Position numbers and translations under genes: made by a program
Notes under the pieces: model-generated
Database searches by the model: none
The model's input: only the letters and a program-made list of their open reading frames with translations
Told to the model about the DNA's origin: nothing
Shown here: positions 9,552 through 18,872 of the stretch, piece by piece
How positions within the stretch are numbered: position 1 is the stretch's first letter
How the letters are laid out: each line of letters starts with the position of its first letter
Assembly (NCBI GenBank): GCA_002840765.1
Contig: PHCE01000016.1
Location: 33,603-97,602, forward strand
Direction of reading: 5' to 3'
DNA length: 64,000 nt
DNA from: Betaproteobacteria bacterium HGW-Betaproteobacteria-7
GTDB taxonomy: Bacteria > Pseudomonadota > Gammaproteobacteria > Burkholderiales > Rhodocyclaceae

Positions 9552-10016
9552 ATGGATATCGGCATCAGCAAGAAGGACCGTGAAAAGATCGCCGAAGGAC
9601 TCTCCCGCCTGCTGGCTGACTCCTTCACCCTCTACCTGAAAACCCACAATTTCCACTGGAACGTCAAGGGTCCGATGTTCAACACACTGCATGTGATGTT
9701 CATGGAACAGTACACCGAGCTATGGAACGCTCTCGACATGATCGCCGAGCGTATCCGCGCCCTCGATGTCGCCGCCCCCGGCACCTATCGCGAATTCGCC
9801 AAACTGACAGTGATCAAGGAAAGCGAAGGTGTGCCGACGGCCACCGAGATGATCCAGCAACTGGTTGCCGGCCAGGAAGCCGTCACCAAGACCGCCCGCA
9901 GCATATTCCCGATCGTCGACAAGGCCGGCGATGAACCAACGGCCGACCTGCTGACTCAGCGCATGCAGATTCACGAAAAGAATGCCTGGATGCTGCGCAG
10001 CCTGCTCGAAAACTGA
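9552..10016 (+). CDS. dps: Dps-family DNA-binding ferritin-like protein
   Basis: Dps proteins form 12-subunit cages that oxidise and store iron with peroxide and shield DNA under stress. The 154-residue protein keeps the ferroxidase ligands with exact family spacing: H35, H47, D62 and E66. An AGGAG ribosome binding site lies 8 bases before the ATG. The N-terminus is short, with few of the Lys residues that let E. coli Dps bind DNA. Expression is probably independent, because terminators lie on both sides. Confidence 0.93.
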   Translation: MDIGISKKDREKIAEGLSRLLADSFTLYLKTHNFHWNVKGPMFNTLHVMFMEQYTELWNALDMIAERIRALDVAAPGTYREFAKLTVIKESEGVPTATEMIQQLVAGQEAVTKTARSIFPIVDKAGDEPTADLLTQRMQIHEKNAWMLRSLLEN

Positions 10017-10038
10017 CCCCGCAAAAAATACGGGCAAT

Positions 10039-10067
10039 AAAAAACCCGCGAAATTCGCGGGTTTTTT
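10039..10067. terminator. Bidirectional rho-independent terminator between dps and the TRAP binding protein gene
   Basis: A symmetric hairpin with arms AAAAAACCCGCGAA and TTCGCGGGTTTTTT gives a T-run on both strands. It lies between the convergent ends of dps and dctP and would serve both. Confidence 0.93.
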
Positions 10068-10086
10068 GTGATTTTACGCTCTATCT

Positions 10087-11175
10087 CTACTTGCCGGTCT
10101 GCAGGAAGGAATCCATTCGCCGTTCGGCCAGGCTGAACCAAGCCGCTTGCGTACGCCGGTACTTGTCGTACTCGACGAAGATCTTCTTAAAGGCCGGATT
10201 CTTCGACGACTCGTCGGCATAGAGATCGGTCGCCGCTTTGTAGGTCGCCTTGAGAATCTCGGACGAGAACTCGCGCACCTTGACGCCGCTCTGCATCAGC
10301 TTGGCCAGGGCGGCCGGGTTCTTGTGGTCGTATTCAGCCATCATCGTGACGTTGGCTTCGTACGCTGCAGCCTGGAAGGCTTCCTGATATTCCTTCGGCA
10401 GCTTGGCCCATTCGGCCTTGTTGACGAAGAAGTGGATGACCGGACCCGGTTCCCACCAGCCCGGGAAGTAGTAATTCTTGGCAACCTTGTAGAAGCCGAG
10501 CTTTTCGTCGTCGTACGGACCAACCCACTCCGCCGCATCGATGGTGCCCTTTTCCAGAGCCGGGTAGATGTCGCCACCGGCAACCTGCTGCGGCACGACG
10601 CCGAGAGCCGAGAAGACGTTGCCGCCGAGGCCGGCGATACGCATCTTGATGCCCTTGAGGTCGGCGACGGTCTTCACTTCCTTGCGCCACCAGCCGCCCA
10701 TCTGGGTTCCAGTGTTGCCACCGGCGAAAGACAGAACGTTGTAATCCGAATAGAAGTCGTCGAGCAGCTTCTGACCGCCACCGTAGTACATCCAGGCGTT
10801 CATCTGGCGAGCAGTCATGCCGAACGGGATCGAGGTGCCGAAACCGAAGGTCTTGTCCTTGCCAACGTAGTAGTAGGAACAGGTATGGCAGCATTCGACG
10901 GTGCCCTGCTGCACGGCATCCAGCGCCTGCAGGCCGGGAACGATTTCGCCGCCGGGGAAGACGCGGATGTCGAACTTGCCGCCGGTCATGGCACGCAGAC
11001 GGTTGGCCAGCACATCGGCACCACCGTAAATGGTGTCAAGGCTCTTCGGGAAGCTGGAAGTCAGGCGCCACTTGATATTCGGCAGAGCCTGGGCGATTGC
11101 CGGAGCGGCGATGGTTGCTGCAGCACCGGCGACAGCGCCGACGGATGCTTTCTTGAGAAAATCACGACGTTGCAT
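10087..11175 (-). CDS. dctP: TRAP transporter substrate-binding protein (DctP/TakP-like)
   Basis: The 362-residue protein begins with a twin-arginine signal (RRDFLKKAS, then an Ala-rich stretch ending AIAQA), so it is exported folded. I chose ATG 11175 because GGAGGAG lies six bases upstream; an in-frame extension to 11226 lacks this. The segment AAEWVGPYDDEKLG resembles the TakP group, which binds 2-oxo monocarboxylates such as pyruvate, so a similar ligand is likely but unproven. It is presumably the partner of DctQM, though it is on the opposite strand beyond dps. Confidence 0.9.
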   Translation of the reverse strand: MQRRDFLKKASVGAVAGAAATIAAPAIAQALPNIKWRLTSSFPKSLDTIYGGADVLANRLRAMTGGKFDIRVFPGGEIVPGLQALDAVQQGTVECCHTCSYYYVGKDKTFGFGTSIPFGMTARQMNAWMYYGGGQKLLDDFYSDYNVLSFAGGNTGTQMGGWWRKEVKTVADLKGIKMRIAGLGGNVFSALGVVPQQVAGGDIYPALEKGTIDAAEWVGPYDDEKLGFYKVAKNYYFPGWWEPGPVIHFFVNKAEWAKLPKEYQEAFQAAAYEANVTMMAEYDHKNPAALAKLMQSGVKVREFSSEILKATYKAATDLYADESSKNPAFKKIFVEYDKYRRTQAAWFSLAERRMDSFLQTGK

Positions 11176-11338
11176 ATTGTCTCCTCCAAAGTCATTGGGA
11201 ACGTCAAGCCTTATGGCTGCCCCCATTCTTCACCAGTAAAGTTTTTTTTGCGAGTCGTGGAAAACCCTAACCTCGGTCAGAAGACAAACCCCGGCGTAAA
11301 CTGGGGGAGGAAACGCCGCCCTACCGGAGACAAGACCC

Positions 11339-13195
11339 ATGCACGACGAACTGGCCGAAATCCGCGACTTCGTGGCCGAGTGCCCGCCTTTCGACGGCAT
11401 TGACGAGGCGGCGCTGACGGCGCTGACGCCGCATTTTGTCATTCGTTATCTGCGCCGTGGCACTCGCTTCCCGCCGCAAGGGCAGACCTGCCTGTGGCTG
11501 GTGCGTCAGGGTGCCATCGAACTGCGGACAGCGGAGGGCGCGCTGACCCGGCGCATGGGCGAGGGCGACATGCACGATGCCGACTGCCTGCCCGACTCGC
11601 CGGAAAAGTCCTGGCCCGGCCACGCTGTCGAGGACACCCTACTTTACGGTCTGCCGCTGGACCATCTAGCGGCACTCTGGCAGGAATACCCGGAACTGCG
11701 CCAGCGCGCCGTACGCGATCTCGGCCAGCGCCTGGCCAGCGCCCGCGGCAGCCAGCGTGTCCCGCTCGAACGCGACCTCGGCAGTCTGCCGCTGGCGACG
11801 CTGGTCGGCCGGGCGCCCGTGTGCACCAGCCCAGAGGCCACCATCCGCGAAGCCGCCCGGCGCATGACCAGCCAACGCGTGTCGGCCCTGCTCGTCGTCG
11901 ATGAAGGCGGCCTGCTCGGCATCGTCACCGACCGCGACCTGCGCAGCCGCTGCCTGGCCACCGGCCTTTCCGACCAGACGCCGATCTCGGCAATCATGAC
12001 CGCCGAGCCGTGCACCCTGCCGCCAGACGCACCCGGATTCGAAGCCCTCCTCGAAATGACCCGCCGCGGCATCCACCACCTGCCCGTCGCCGAACCGGGC
12101 AAGCTGCACGGCCTGGTCAGCAGCACCGACCTGCTGCGCGCCCAGGGCGTCAGCAGCATTCACCTGGCCGACCGCATCCGCCGTGCCGACGATCTCGGCG
12201 CCCTCGCCGTGCTCGCCGGCGAACTCCCCGAGCTGTGGCTGAACCTGGCCCGCCGGGGCGAAGGGGCGCCCATTCTCGGGCGCATCGTCTCCGGTATCGC
12301 CGATGCCATCGCCGGCCGCCTGCTGCACCTGGCCGAACAACGACTCGGCCCACCACCGGTCGCCTACGCCTGGATCGCCTATGGCTCGCAAGGACGCCAG
12401 GAACTGACCCTGCATTCAGATCAGGACAACGCCCTGATTCTCGATGATGAATATGCAGCGGAGCAGCATAGCGACTACTTCGCCCAACTCGCCGGCGACG
12501 TCTGCGACGGCCTGGCTGCCTGCGGCTTCGTCCATTGCCCGGGCGCCATGATGGCCAGCAATCCGGCCTGGCGGCAGCCAGTCGCCGGCTGGCAGGCGAC
12601 CTTCACCGACTGGATCAGCCGTACCGATGCGCAGAAGGGGCGCCTGGCCTCCAATCTCTTCGACTTCCGCGTGGTCAGTGGCGAAGCGGCGCTGGCCAAG
12701 CCGCTGCGGACGCTGATCGGCAGCCTGGCGCCGCGCCACGAAACGCTGTTCACCCATCTGGTCGGCAACAGCTGCGCCAGCCCGCCGCCGCTCGGCTTCT
12801 TCCGCCAGCTGGTGGTCACCGGCAGTGGCGAGCACGAGGGCGAACTCGACATTAAGCGTCACGGCATCCTGCCCATCGTCGATCTGGCGCGCATCCATGC
12901 GCTGGCCGCCGGTGTCGGCGAAGTCGGCACCCTGGCCCGCTTGCGCGGCGCCGCCGGCTCGGCGCAACTGAGCCGCGATGGCGCCGACACATTGATCAGC
13001 GCTTTCGAATTCCTGCTTTCCCTGCGCAACCGGCACCAGGTCGAGCAACTGCTCGCCGGCAGCAGCGCCGACAACTACGTCGCCCCGGCCCGCCTGAGCG
13101 CTGCCGACCGCCGCCACCTGCGCGATGTCTTCCTGGCCGTGGCGACGCAGCAGAAAGCCCTGCTGCATGCCTTTCCGCACGGGCCGATCCAATGA
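11339..13195 (+). CDS. cNMP-binding/CBS/DUF294 nucleotidyltransferase-like protein
   Basis: The 618-residue protein has four parts: a cyclic-nucleotide-binding-like barrel (about 15-135), a pair of CBS domains (about 150-275), a DUF294 nucleotidyltransferase-like domain with GSQGRQELTLHSDQDNA (about 335-355), and a C-terminal DUF294_C helical domain. It looks like a cytoplasmic nucleotide-sensing signalling protein, a predicted relative of GlnD/KNTase enzymes. Members often sit next to an acetate symporter and a DnaQ-like exonuclease; only the exonuclease is present here, overlapping by 4 bases. Substrate and target are unknown. Confidence 0.88.
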   Translation: MHDELAEIRDFVAECPPFDGIDEAALTALTPHFVIRYLRRGTRFPPQGQTCLWLVRQGAIELRTAEGALTRRMGEGDMHDADCLPDSPEKSWPGHAVEDTLLYGLPLDHLAALWQEYPELRQRAVRDLGQRLASARGSQRVPLERDLGSLPLATLVGRAPVCTSPEATIREAARRMTSQRVSALLVVDEGGLLGIVTDRDLRSRCLATGLSDQTPISAIMTAEPCTLPPDAPGFEALLEMTRRGIHHLPVAEPGKLHGLVSSTDLLRAQGVSSIHLADRIRRADDLGALAVLAGELPELWLNLARRGEGAPILGRIVSGIADAIAGRLLHLAEQRLGPPPVAYAWIAYGSQGRQELTLHSDQDNALILDDEYAAEQHSDYFAQLAGDVCDGLAACGFVHCPGAMMASNPAWRQPVAGWQATFTDWISRTDAQKGRLASNLFDFRVVSGEAALAKPLRTLIGSLAPRHETLFTHLVGNSCASPPPLGFFRQLVVTGSGEHEGELDIKRHGILPIVDLARIHALAAGVGEVGTLARLRGAAGSAQLSRDGADTLISAFEFLLSLRNRHQVEQLLAGSSADNYVAPARLSAADRRHLRDVFLAVATQQKALLHAFPHGPIQ

Positions 13196-13881
13196 AGCTG
13201 CCGCCCATCCTCGATGGCTTGCACAACGCCTGGCAGCGCCGCCGGTTGCGCGGCCAGACGGCGGCCGAACCGCTGCTCGCCTATCTCGCCAGCCCGCGGC
13301 CGGAACGTGATCAGGACTGGCGAAATGGCCGCTACCTGGCGCTTGATCTGGAAACGACGGGGGGCGAGGCGAACCGTGACGACATCCTGAGTTTCGGCTG
13401 GCTTTGCCTGGACGGACCGGAGATCCGTCTGGCCAGCGCCCGCCACCGCCTGGTCCAGCCGCGCCGCAACCTGAGCGAGGAAAATGTCAGCATTCACCGC
13501 ATCACCGATGATCAGGCCGCCGAAGGCGAATCGCTGCGGGCCGTACTGGCTGATTTCCTCGCCGACCTGCAGGGCCGGGTGCTGATCGCTCACTATTCAC
13601 CGACCGAGGTCGGTTTCATCGATGCCGCCTGTCGCGCCTGTTACGGCGGACGCTTCCGGCCGCCGGTCATCGACACCCTGATCCTCGCCCGCCGCGCTGC
13701 TGGCGGCCAGCCGCCCGGCAGCCTGCGCCTGGCCGCGCTGCGCGCCCGTCACCACCTGCCGCGCTATCCCATGCATCACGCACTGTCGGATGCCCTGGCG
13801 GCCGCCGAACTGTTCCTCGCCCAGGCCGAGGCGGCGAGCGCCCGCGGCCGGACACGGCTGGGCGATTTCCTGCTCGATTGA
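13192..13881 (+). CDS. DnaQ-like 3'-5' exonuclease
   Basis: The 229-residue protein carries DEDDh exonuclease motifs: LALDLETTGG (about residues 50-59), HYSPTEVGFID (about 134-144) and the late HHALSDALAAAELF with the catalytic His and Asp. It resembles the epsilon proofreading subunit of DNA polymerase III but has its own N-terminal region and is tied to the DUF294 gene by ATGA overlap, so it is probably an accessory exonuclease rather than the replicative dnaQ. Nucleic acid versus nucleotide substrate is not decided by sequence. Confidence 0.87.
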   Translation: MKLPPILDGLHNAWQRRRLRGQTAAEPLLAYLASPRPERDQDWRNGRYLALDLETTGGEANRDDILSFGWLCLDGPEIRLASARHRLVQPRRNLSEENVSIHRITDDQAAEGESLRAVLADFLADLQGRVLIAHYSPTEVGFIDAACRACYGGRFRPPVIDTLILARRAAGGQPPGSLRLAALRARHHLPRYPMHHALSDALAAAELFLAQAEAASARGRTRLGDFLLD

Positions 13882-13884
13882 GTA

Positions 13885-13902
13885 CCGGCGATTACTCGCC
13901 GG
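13885..13902. terminator. Possible hairpin between convergent exonuclease gene and pmbA
   Basis: A perfect 7-base stem CCGGCGA/TCGCCGG with a TTAC loop spans the 10-base gap between two convergent genes. There is no T-run on either strand, so its action as a terminator is uncertain. Confidence 0.35.
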
Positions 13903-15235
13903 CGACGGTCATCCGGTCGATCAGAATGGAACCGGTCTGCTTGCTGCCGCGGACCTGAACGTCGCTGCCGACGGCGACGATGCCGGCGAACATCGCCTTG
14001 AGGTTGCCGGCAATGGTGATTTCCTCGACCGGGTAGGCGATCTTGCCGTTCTCGACCCAATAGCCGGCGGCACCACGCGAGTAATCGCCGGTGACATAGT
14101 TGATGCCGTGGCCGAGCAGTTCGGTGACGAACAGCCCGCGGCCCATGCGCGCCAGCAGGGCGTCGCGGTCGAGTTCGCCGGGCTGGATGATCAGGTTATG
14201 GCTGCCGCCGGCGTTGCCGGTGGTCTGCATGCCCAGCTTGCGGGCGGTGTAGGTGCTGAGGAAATAGCCCTGCAGGATGCCGTCGGCGACCACGTCACGG
14301 TCGCGCGTGGCGACGCCGTCGCTGTCGAATGAGGCGCTGCCTAGACCGCACTTGATGTGCGGCCGTTCGACGATGTGGACGAATTCCGGCATCACCCGCT
14401 TGCCCAGGTGATCAAGCAGGAAGGACGACTTGCGGTACAACGCGCCGCCACTGGCGGCATGCACCAGGCTGCCGAGGATGCCGGCGGCCAGCGGCGCCTC
14501 GAACAACACCGGGAACTCGCCAGTCTTCACCTTGCGGCCGCCCAGGCGGGCCACTGCACGTTCGGCAGCGATGCGGCCGACGCTGAACGGATCGTCGAGG
14601 CGGGCGGCGTCACGGTGCGTGGTATACCAGTCGTCGCGCTGCATGGCGTCCTGTTCGCCGGCAATCACCGAACAGGAAATATAGTGACGCGAGGTCGGGT
14701 AACCACCCATGAAACCGAGGCTGTTGGCCGAGACGAACTGCGCCTGCTGGGTCGATACCGTCGCCCCTTCGGAATTGCTGATCTGCGGGCTGGCATCGAA
14801 GGCCGCCTGCTCGCAGCGACGTGCCGTCTCGATGGCATCCTCGACGCTCAAGGCCCACGGATGATAGAGGTCGAGATCGGGGCAATCCTTGGCCATCAGC
14901 GCCGCCTCGGCCAGGCCGGCGCAGTCGTCCTCGGCGGTGAAACGGGCGATGGCCAGCGCTGCCTCGACGGTTTCGCGCAGGGCCTGCGGCGAAAAATCGG
15001 AGGTGCTGGCGTAGCCCTTGCGCTGACCAGAATAGACGGTGATGCCGACACCCTTGTCGCGATTGAACTCGATGGTTTCGACCTCGTCGCAGCGGACGCC
15101 GACGGTCTGGCCGAAACCTTCGGAAACATCGACCTCGCAGGCCGTCGCCCCATTTTGGCTGGCATGTCCGAGGACATCGGCGGCCAGTTGCTGGAGGGTA
15201 GCGTAGGAATAGGAGAAGGCAGCAGTATCGGGCAT
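13892..15235 (-). CDS. pmbA: Metalloprotease PmbA (TldE)
   Basis: PmbA/TldE is the partner of TldD in a heteromeric U62-type metalloprotease that processes modified peptides and the CcdA antitoxin. The length, 447 residues, is standard. Family segments such as GITVYSGQRKGYASTSDFS and the C-terminal GDYSRGAAGYWVENG are present. TldD usually supplies the metal site, and no tldD lies in this window. It is divergent from yjgA across 67 bases, as in many beta- and gammaproteobacteria. Confidence 0.95.
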   Translation of the reverse strand: MPDTAAFSYSYATLQQLAADVLGHASQNGATACEVDVSEGFGQTVGVRCDEVETIEFNRDKGVGITVYSGQRKGYASTSDFSPQALRETVEAALAIARFTAEDDCAGLAEAALMAKDCPDLDLYHPWALSVEDAIETARRCEQAAFDASPQISNSEGATVSTQQAQFVSANSLGFMGGYPTSRHYISCSVIAGEQDAMQRDDWYTTHRDAARLDDPFSVGRIAAERAVARLGGRKVKTGEFPVLFEAPLAAGILGSLVHAASGGALYRKSSFLLDHLGKRVMPEFVHIVERPHIKCGLGSASFDSDGVATRDRDVVADGILQGYFLSTYTARKLGMQTTGNAGGSHNLIIQPGELDRDALLARMGRGLFVTELLGHGINYVTGDYSRGAAGYWVENGKIAYPVEEITIAGNLKAMFAGIVAVGSDVQVRGSKQTGSILIDRMTVAGE

Positions 15236-15302
15236 GGAGGCGGCGTCGAAGCGGGAAAGCCGCTATCATAGCAGCCCGCCCCAGCCAGCCCGCGAACCAC
15301 CC

Positions 15303-15827
15303 ATGGAAGAAGAAGATTTCACCGAAAGTACCGGCCGCCCGTCTAAAACCAAGAAGAAAGAGGCGATGCACGAGCTGCGCGACCTCGGCGCCGAACTGGT
15401 CGAACTATCGGTCGGCCAACTGAAGCGCATCAACCTGCCGGAGAACATTTACGAGACGGTGCGCGAATGCCAGAAGATCACCGCTCACGGCGCCCGTCGG
15501 CGGCAGATCGCGTATCTCGGCAAGCTTATGCGTGGCGTCGACGAAGAACCGATCCGTGAAGGCCTGGCCCTGCTGCGCGGCGAATCGTCCGCCGAGACAG
15601 CGCGTTTGCACCGCCTTGAGCGCTTCCGCACACGCCTGCTGGAAGACGAAGCCTTCCTCAGCGAAATCGCCGCCCTGTGGCCGCAGGTTGATCAGCAGCA
15701 CCTGCGCCAACTGCGCCGTAATGCGCTGAAGGAACAGGAGACCAACAAGCCGCCGAAGAATTTCCGCGCCATCTTCCAGGTGCTGCAGGAACTCGAGAGA
15801 GAAGGAACGCCCGATGTCAGCGAATGA
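15303..15827 (+). CDS. yjgA: Ribosome-associated protein YjgA (DarP)
   Basis: DarP/YjgA helps late assembly of the 50S ribosomal subunit. The product is 174 residues, mostly charged helices, with the family core LKRINLPENIYETVREC and GARRRQIAYLGKLMR. I chose ATG 15303; the frame continues to 15234, but that would enter pmbA. It lies divergent from pmbA, a conserved pairing, and overlaps the next gene by 14 bases. Confidence 0.93.
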   Translation: MEEEDFTESTGRPSKTKKKEAMHELRDLGAELVELSVGQLKRINLPENIYETVRECQKITAHGARRRQIAYLGKLMRGVDEEPIREGLALLRGESSAETARLHRLERFRTRLLEDEAFLSEIAALWPQVDQQHLRQLRRNALKEQETNKPPKNFRAIFQVLQELEREGTPDVSE

Positions 15828-16410
15828 CGAACTGAAGGTCGGCCTGGTTTCGATCAGCGACCGCGCCTCGGCCGGTATTTACGAAGACAAGGGCATCCCG
15901 GCCCTGCAGGAGTGGCTGGGTAACGCCCTGACCTCGCCGTGGCGGGCCGAGGCGCGGCTGATCGCCGACGACCGGGCGAGTATCGAGCAAACGCTGATCG
16001 AACTGGTCGACGACTGCCATTGCGACCTGGTCCTGACCACCGGCGGCACTGGTCCGGCACTCCGCGACGTCACGCCGGAAGCGACGCTGGCCGTCGCCGA
16101 CAAGGAAATGCCCGGCTTTGGCGAGGAAATGCGGCGGATCAGCCTTAATTTCGTGCCGACGGCGATCCTTTCGCGCCAGGTGGCGGTGATCCGCAAGCAG
16201 TCGCTGATCATCAATCTGCCAGGTCAGCCGAAGTCGATCAAGGAAACGCTGGAAGGCGTGCGCAATGCCACCGGCGAAGTCACTCACGTCGGCATCTTCG
16301 CCGCCGTTCCCTATTGCCTCGACCTGATCGGCGGCCCTTACGCCGAAACCGACCCGGCCGTGGTCAAGGCCTTCCGGCCGAAGACGGCGATCCGCCCGCC
16401 ACGCACCTGA
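15814..16410 (+). CDS. mog: Molybdopterin adenylyltransferase (Mog type)
   Basis: Mog adenylates molybdopterin before molybdate insertion. The 198-residue protein has the MPT-binding motif TTGGTGPALRDVTPEAT (about residues 73-89) and a later LPGQPKSIKETLEGV segment. It overlaps yjgA by 14 bases, so the two are co-translated. Length and motif order fit Mog; MoaB is shorter. Together with the MoeB-like gene at 2.9 kb it suggests molybdenum-cofactor synthesis, though the loci are separate. Confidence 0.93.
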   Translation: MSANDELKVGLVSISDRASAGIYEDKGIPALQEWLGNALTSPWRAEARLIADDRASIEQTLIELVDDCHCDLVLTTGGTGPALRDVTPEATLAVADKEMPGFGEEMRRISLNFVPTAILSRQVAVIRKQSLIINLPGQPKSIKETLEGVRNATGEVTHVGIFAAVPYCLDLIGGPYAETDPAVVKAFRPKTAIRPPRT

Positions 16411-16425
16411 ACACCGCCCGCCGTT

Positions 16426-17964
16426 TCAGGCGAGGCGGCTGAGGTGGTAGCGGGCCAGCTCGTAGTCGGCGGTCTGCTCGACGAGGGCGGCCGGCACCAG
16501 CAGGCAGCGGCGACCGTCGATGGTGAATTCCATGCTTTCCTGCAGGTCGAAACTGGCAGGTGGCAGCACCACCAGTACCTCGCCCGGCTCGCCGCGATTT
16601 TCCAGCAGCAGCGCCGGCGTGCCGGAGACGGCGGCATAGGAAGAGGCGCCCCGCACCTTCAGCTCCACCGAACAAGCCTGACGGGCCATGGTTTCGATAC
16701 CGACCTGGGCGTCGCTCTCAGTCGCCCGGTGATAGCGACGGACGATGCCGAGCAGCCAGTTGTCGCCACCCTCGGGCTGGATCGCCACCAGGGCGCCGAC
16801 ACGCAGCCAGTCGGCCGGGATGTCATTGACCAGCGCGCCGAAGCCGCCACGACTGACGTTATCGACCACCCAGCTCTCCATCTGCAGGCCAGCCGGCTTG
16901 CCACCGAACTCGCCGGAGAAGGCGACAAAGGCATTGACCAAGCCATTGAGCACCGACATCCGGTGCTTGACGCGGTGCCGGTCATGGCGGCGCTGCGGTG
17001 GGATCGGCGCCAGATAGGCGGCCAGATGACGCAATACCGGAATCAGCGTACGCGGATAATATTGGGCGCCCAGCTTGAGATCTGCCGGTATGTCGTCACC
17101 GCGCTCCAGCCCGCGCAGCAGTTCGCAGATGGCGGCATGCGCCGGGCCGGGTTTGAAGAAGCGCTGGCTGGCCACCGCCGCCGTCGGCATCCGTGCCAGC
17201 CGCAGCGGTGGCTGGGCCTGTGTCAGATCGACCCAATAGACGCAGTCGTGCTGTACTTCGGCGGTGAGCACGAAACCGCCGAGAAAGTGTTCGATCAGCC
17301 GTTCAGCCAGTTCGATCTCAAGCGGCAGCAAACTGTCAGTCGAGGCCGCCTGAAAAACCATCACCTTCTGATATTCCTGGACCGGCGAACTGATGGTGCC
17401 GCCGAGCTGCACCGCACGCGTGTCCACGCCAGCCGCCTCGGCACTCAGCAGCGCCCGGCCCAGCCGGGCCCAGATGGCACTGTCCGACGGCCCGTAGTGA
17501 AACTGCTCCCATTTCAGGGCGGCGGCCAGCGCCGCAATCAACCGGGCACAGATCACCGGCAGCGCGGTCTTGAGCTGATCGGCCGGCCGGCCACCGGCCG
17601 CCATAGCGTTCAGGCAGCGCTCGTAAGCATCGGCGAGCAGCAGCCAGAACCCATGGCTGATCGACCACAGGCGCTTTTCCTCGGCCCGCGACAGGCGCGG
17701 CGTATGCAGGTAATCACGGCACAGGCGGCGCAAATGCGGCTGCACCACCTCGTCGAACTGGCGTGCCGCCTCATACAGGCGATCGATGGGCAGTTGGTCG
17801 GCGGCTTGAGACGACTCCAGCCAGCCGGCCAGTTCATCCACCGCGCGAAAGGCGTTGTCCTTGGGCAAACCAGCAATGATGCGCTTCAACTCCTGCGCAT
17901 CGGCCAGCGGATGCAGGTCCTTCTTGCCAAAAATACTGCCCAGATTGCTTACTTGATCGAGCAC
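16426..17964 (-). CDS. Large protein with C-terminal PilZ-like motif
   Basis: The start is GTG, seven bases after AGAGGAGG. The 512-residue protein has no signal peptide or membrane segment. Residues 1-320 are helical and unrecognised. Around residues 330-375 the order RVKHR then about 35 residues then NVSRGG matches the c-di-GMP-binding PilZ pattern RxxxR...(D/N)xSxxG. It is therefore a candidate cyclic-di-GMP receptor, which is inference from motif alone. It stands alone between convergent mog and divergent thyA. Confidence 0.8.
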   Translation of the reverse strand: MLDQVSNLGSIFGKKDLHPLADAQELKRIIAGLPKDNAFRAVDELAGWLESSQAADQLPIDRLYEAARQFDEVVQPHLRRLCRDYLHTPRLSRAEEKRLWSISHGFWLLLADAYERCLNAMAAGGRPADQLKTALPVICARLIAALAAALKWEQFHYGPSDSAIWARLGRALLSAEAAGVDTRAVQLGGTISSPVQEYQKVMVFQAASTDSLLPLEIELAERLIEHFLGGFVLTAEVQHDCVYWVDLTQAQPPLRLARMPTAAVASQRFFKPGPAHAAICELLRGLERGDDIPADLKLGAQYYPRTLIPVLRHLAAYLAPIPPQRRHDRHRVKHRMSVLNGLVNAFVAFSGEFGGKPAGLQMESWVVDNVSRGGFGALVNDIPADWLRVGALVAIQPEGGDNWLLGIVRRYHRATESDAQVGIETMARQACSVELKVRGASSYAAVSGTPALLLENRGEPGEVLVVLPPASFDLQESMEFTIDGRRCLLVPAALVEQTADYELARYHLSRLA

Positions 17965-18074
17965 GAGGCCTCCTCTGCCTGTTTTTATCGTCTAAGTTTA
18001 GCCGGAGAATGCCAAATCCGCCGACATCCGGCAGCAGATGTAAAATTGTTGTTTTCGTTCGAGACCTTTTCCTC

Positions 18075-18869
18075 ATGCAGCAATACTTGGACCTCATGCG
18101 TCACGTGCTGGACAACGGCCACGACAAATCCGACCGCACCGGCACCGGCACGCGCTCCGTCTTTGGCTGGCAGATGCGTTTCGACCTCAGCCAGGGCTTC
18201 CCGGTACTGACCACCAAGAAGCTGCACCTGAAATCGATCGTCCACGAACTGCTGTGGTTCCTCCAGGGCGATACCAACATCAAGTACCTGCAGGAGCACG
18301 GCGTCCGCATCTGGGACGAATGGGCCGACGAACAGGGCGATCTCGGACCGGTCTACGGCAAGCAGTGGCGGCGCTGGGAAACGCCGGACGGCCGCCTCAT
18401 CGACCAGATCACGCAACTGGTGCACAGCCTCAAGCACAACCCGGATTCGCGCCGCCACATCGTCTCTGCCTGGAACCCGGGCGACGTCGACAGCATGGCC
18501 CTGCCCCCCTGCCATTGCCTGTTCCAGTTCTACGTCGCCGACGGCAAGCTGTCCTGCCAACTCTACCAGCGCAGTGCCGACATCTTCCTCGGCGTGCCTT
18601 TCAACATCGCCTCCTACGCGCTGCTCACCCTGATGTTGTCGCAGGTCTGCGGCTATCGCCCCGGTGAGTTCGTGCACACCTTCGGCGATGCGCATCTCTA
18701 TTCCAATCACTTCGAGCAGGCCAGACTGCAGTTGAGCCGCCAGCCGCGACCGCTGCCGACGCTGTGGATCAACCCCGAAGTGCGTGACATCTTCGCCTTC
18801 CGCTTCGAAGATTTCCGCCTTGAAGGCTACGATCCGCAACCGCACATCGCCGCCCCGGTCGCCGTCTAG
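18075..18869 (+). CDS. thyA: Thymidylate synthase
   Basis: ThyA methylates dUMP to dTMP with methylene-tetrahydrofolate, giving dihydrofolate. The 264 residues match E. coli ThyA, with catalytic C146 in [11 protein letters not shown] and [17 protein letters not shown] intact. I chose ATG 18075; the frame reaches 18009, but the added residues do not belong to the family. It is followed 3 bases later by glk. The dihydrofolate reductase gene folA lies about 14.5 kb downstream, beyond the glycogen genes. Confidence 0.98.
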   Translation: MQQYLDLMRHVLDNGHDKSDRTGTGTRSVFGWQMRFDLSQGFPVLTTKKLHLKSIVHELLWFLQGDTNIKYLQEHGVRIWDEWADEQGDLGPVYGKQWRRWETPDGRLIDQITQLVHSLKHNPDSRRHIVSAWNPGDVDSMALPPCHCLFQFYVADGKLSCQLYQRSADIFLGVPFNIASYALLTLMLSQVCGYRPGEFVHTFGDAHLYSNHFEQARLQLSRQPRPLPTLWINPEVRDIFAFRFEDFRLEGYDPQPHIAAPVAV

Positions 18870-18872
18870 AGC

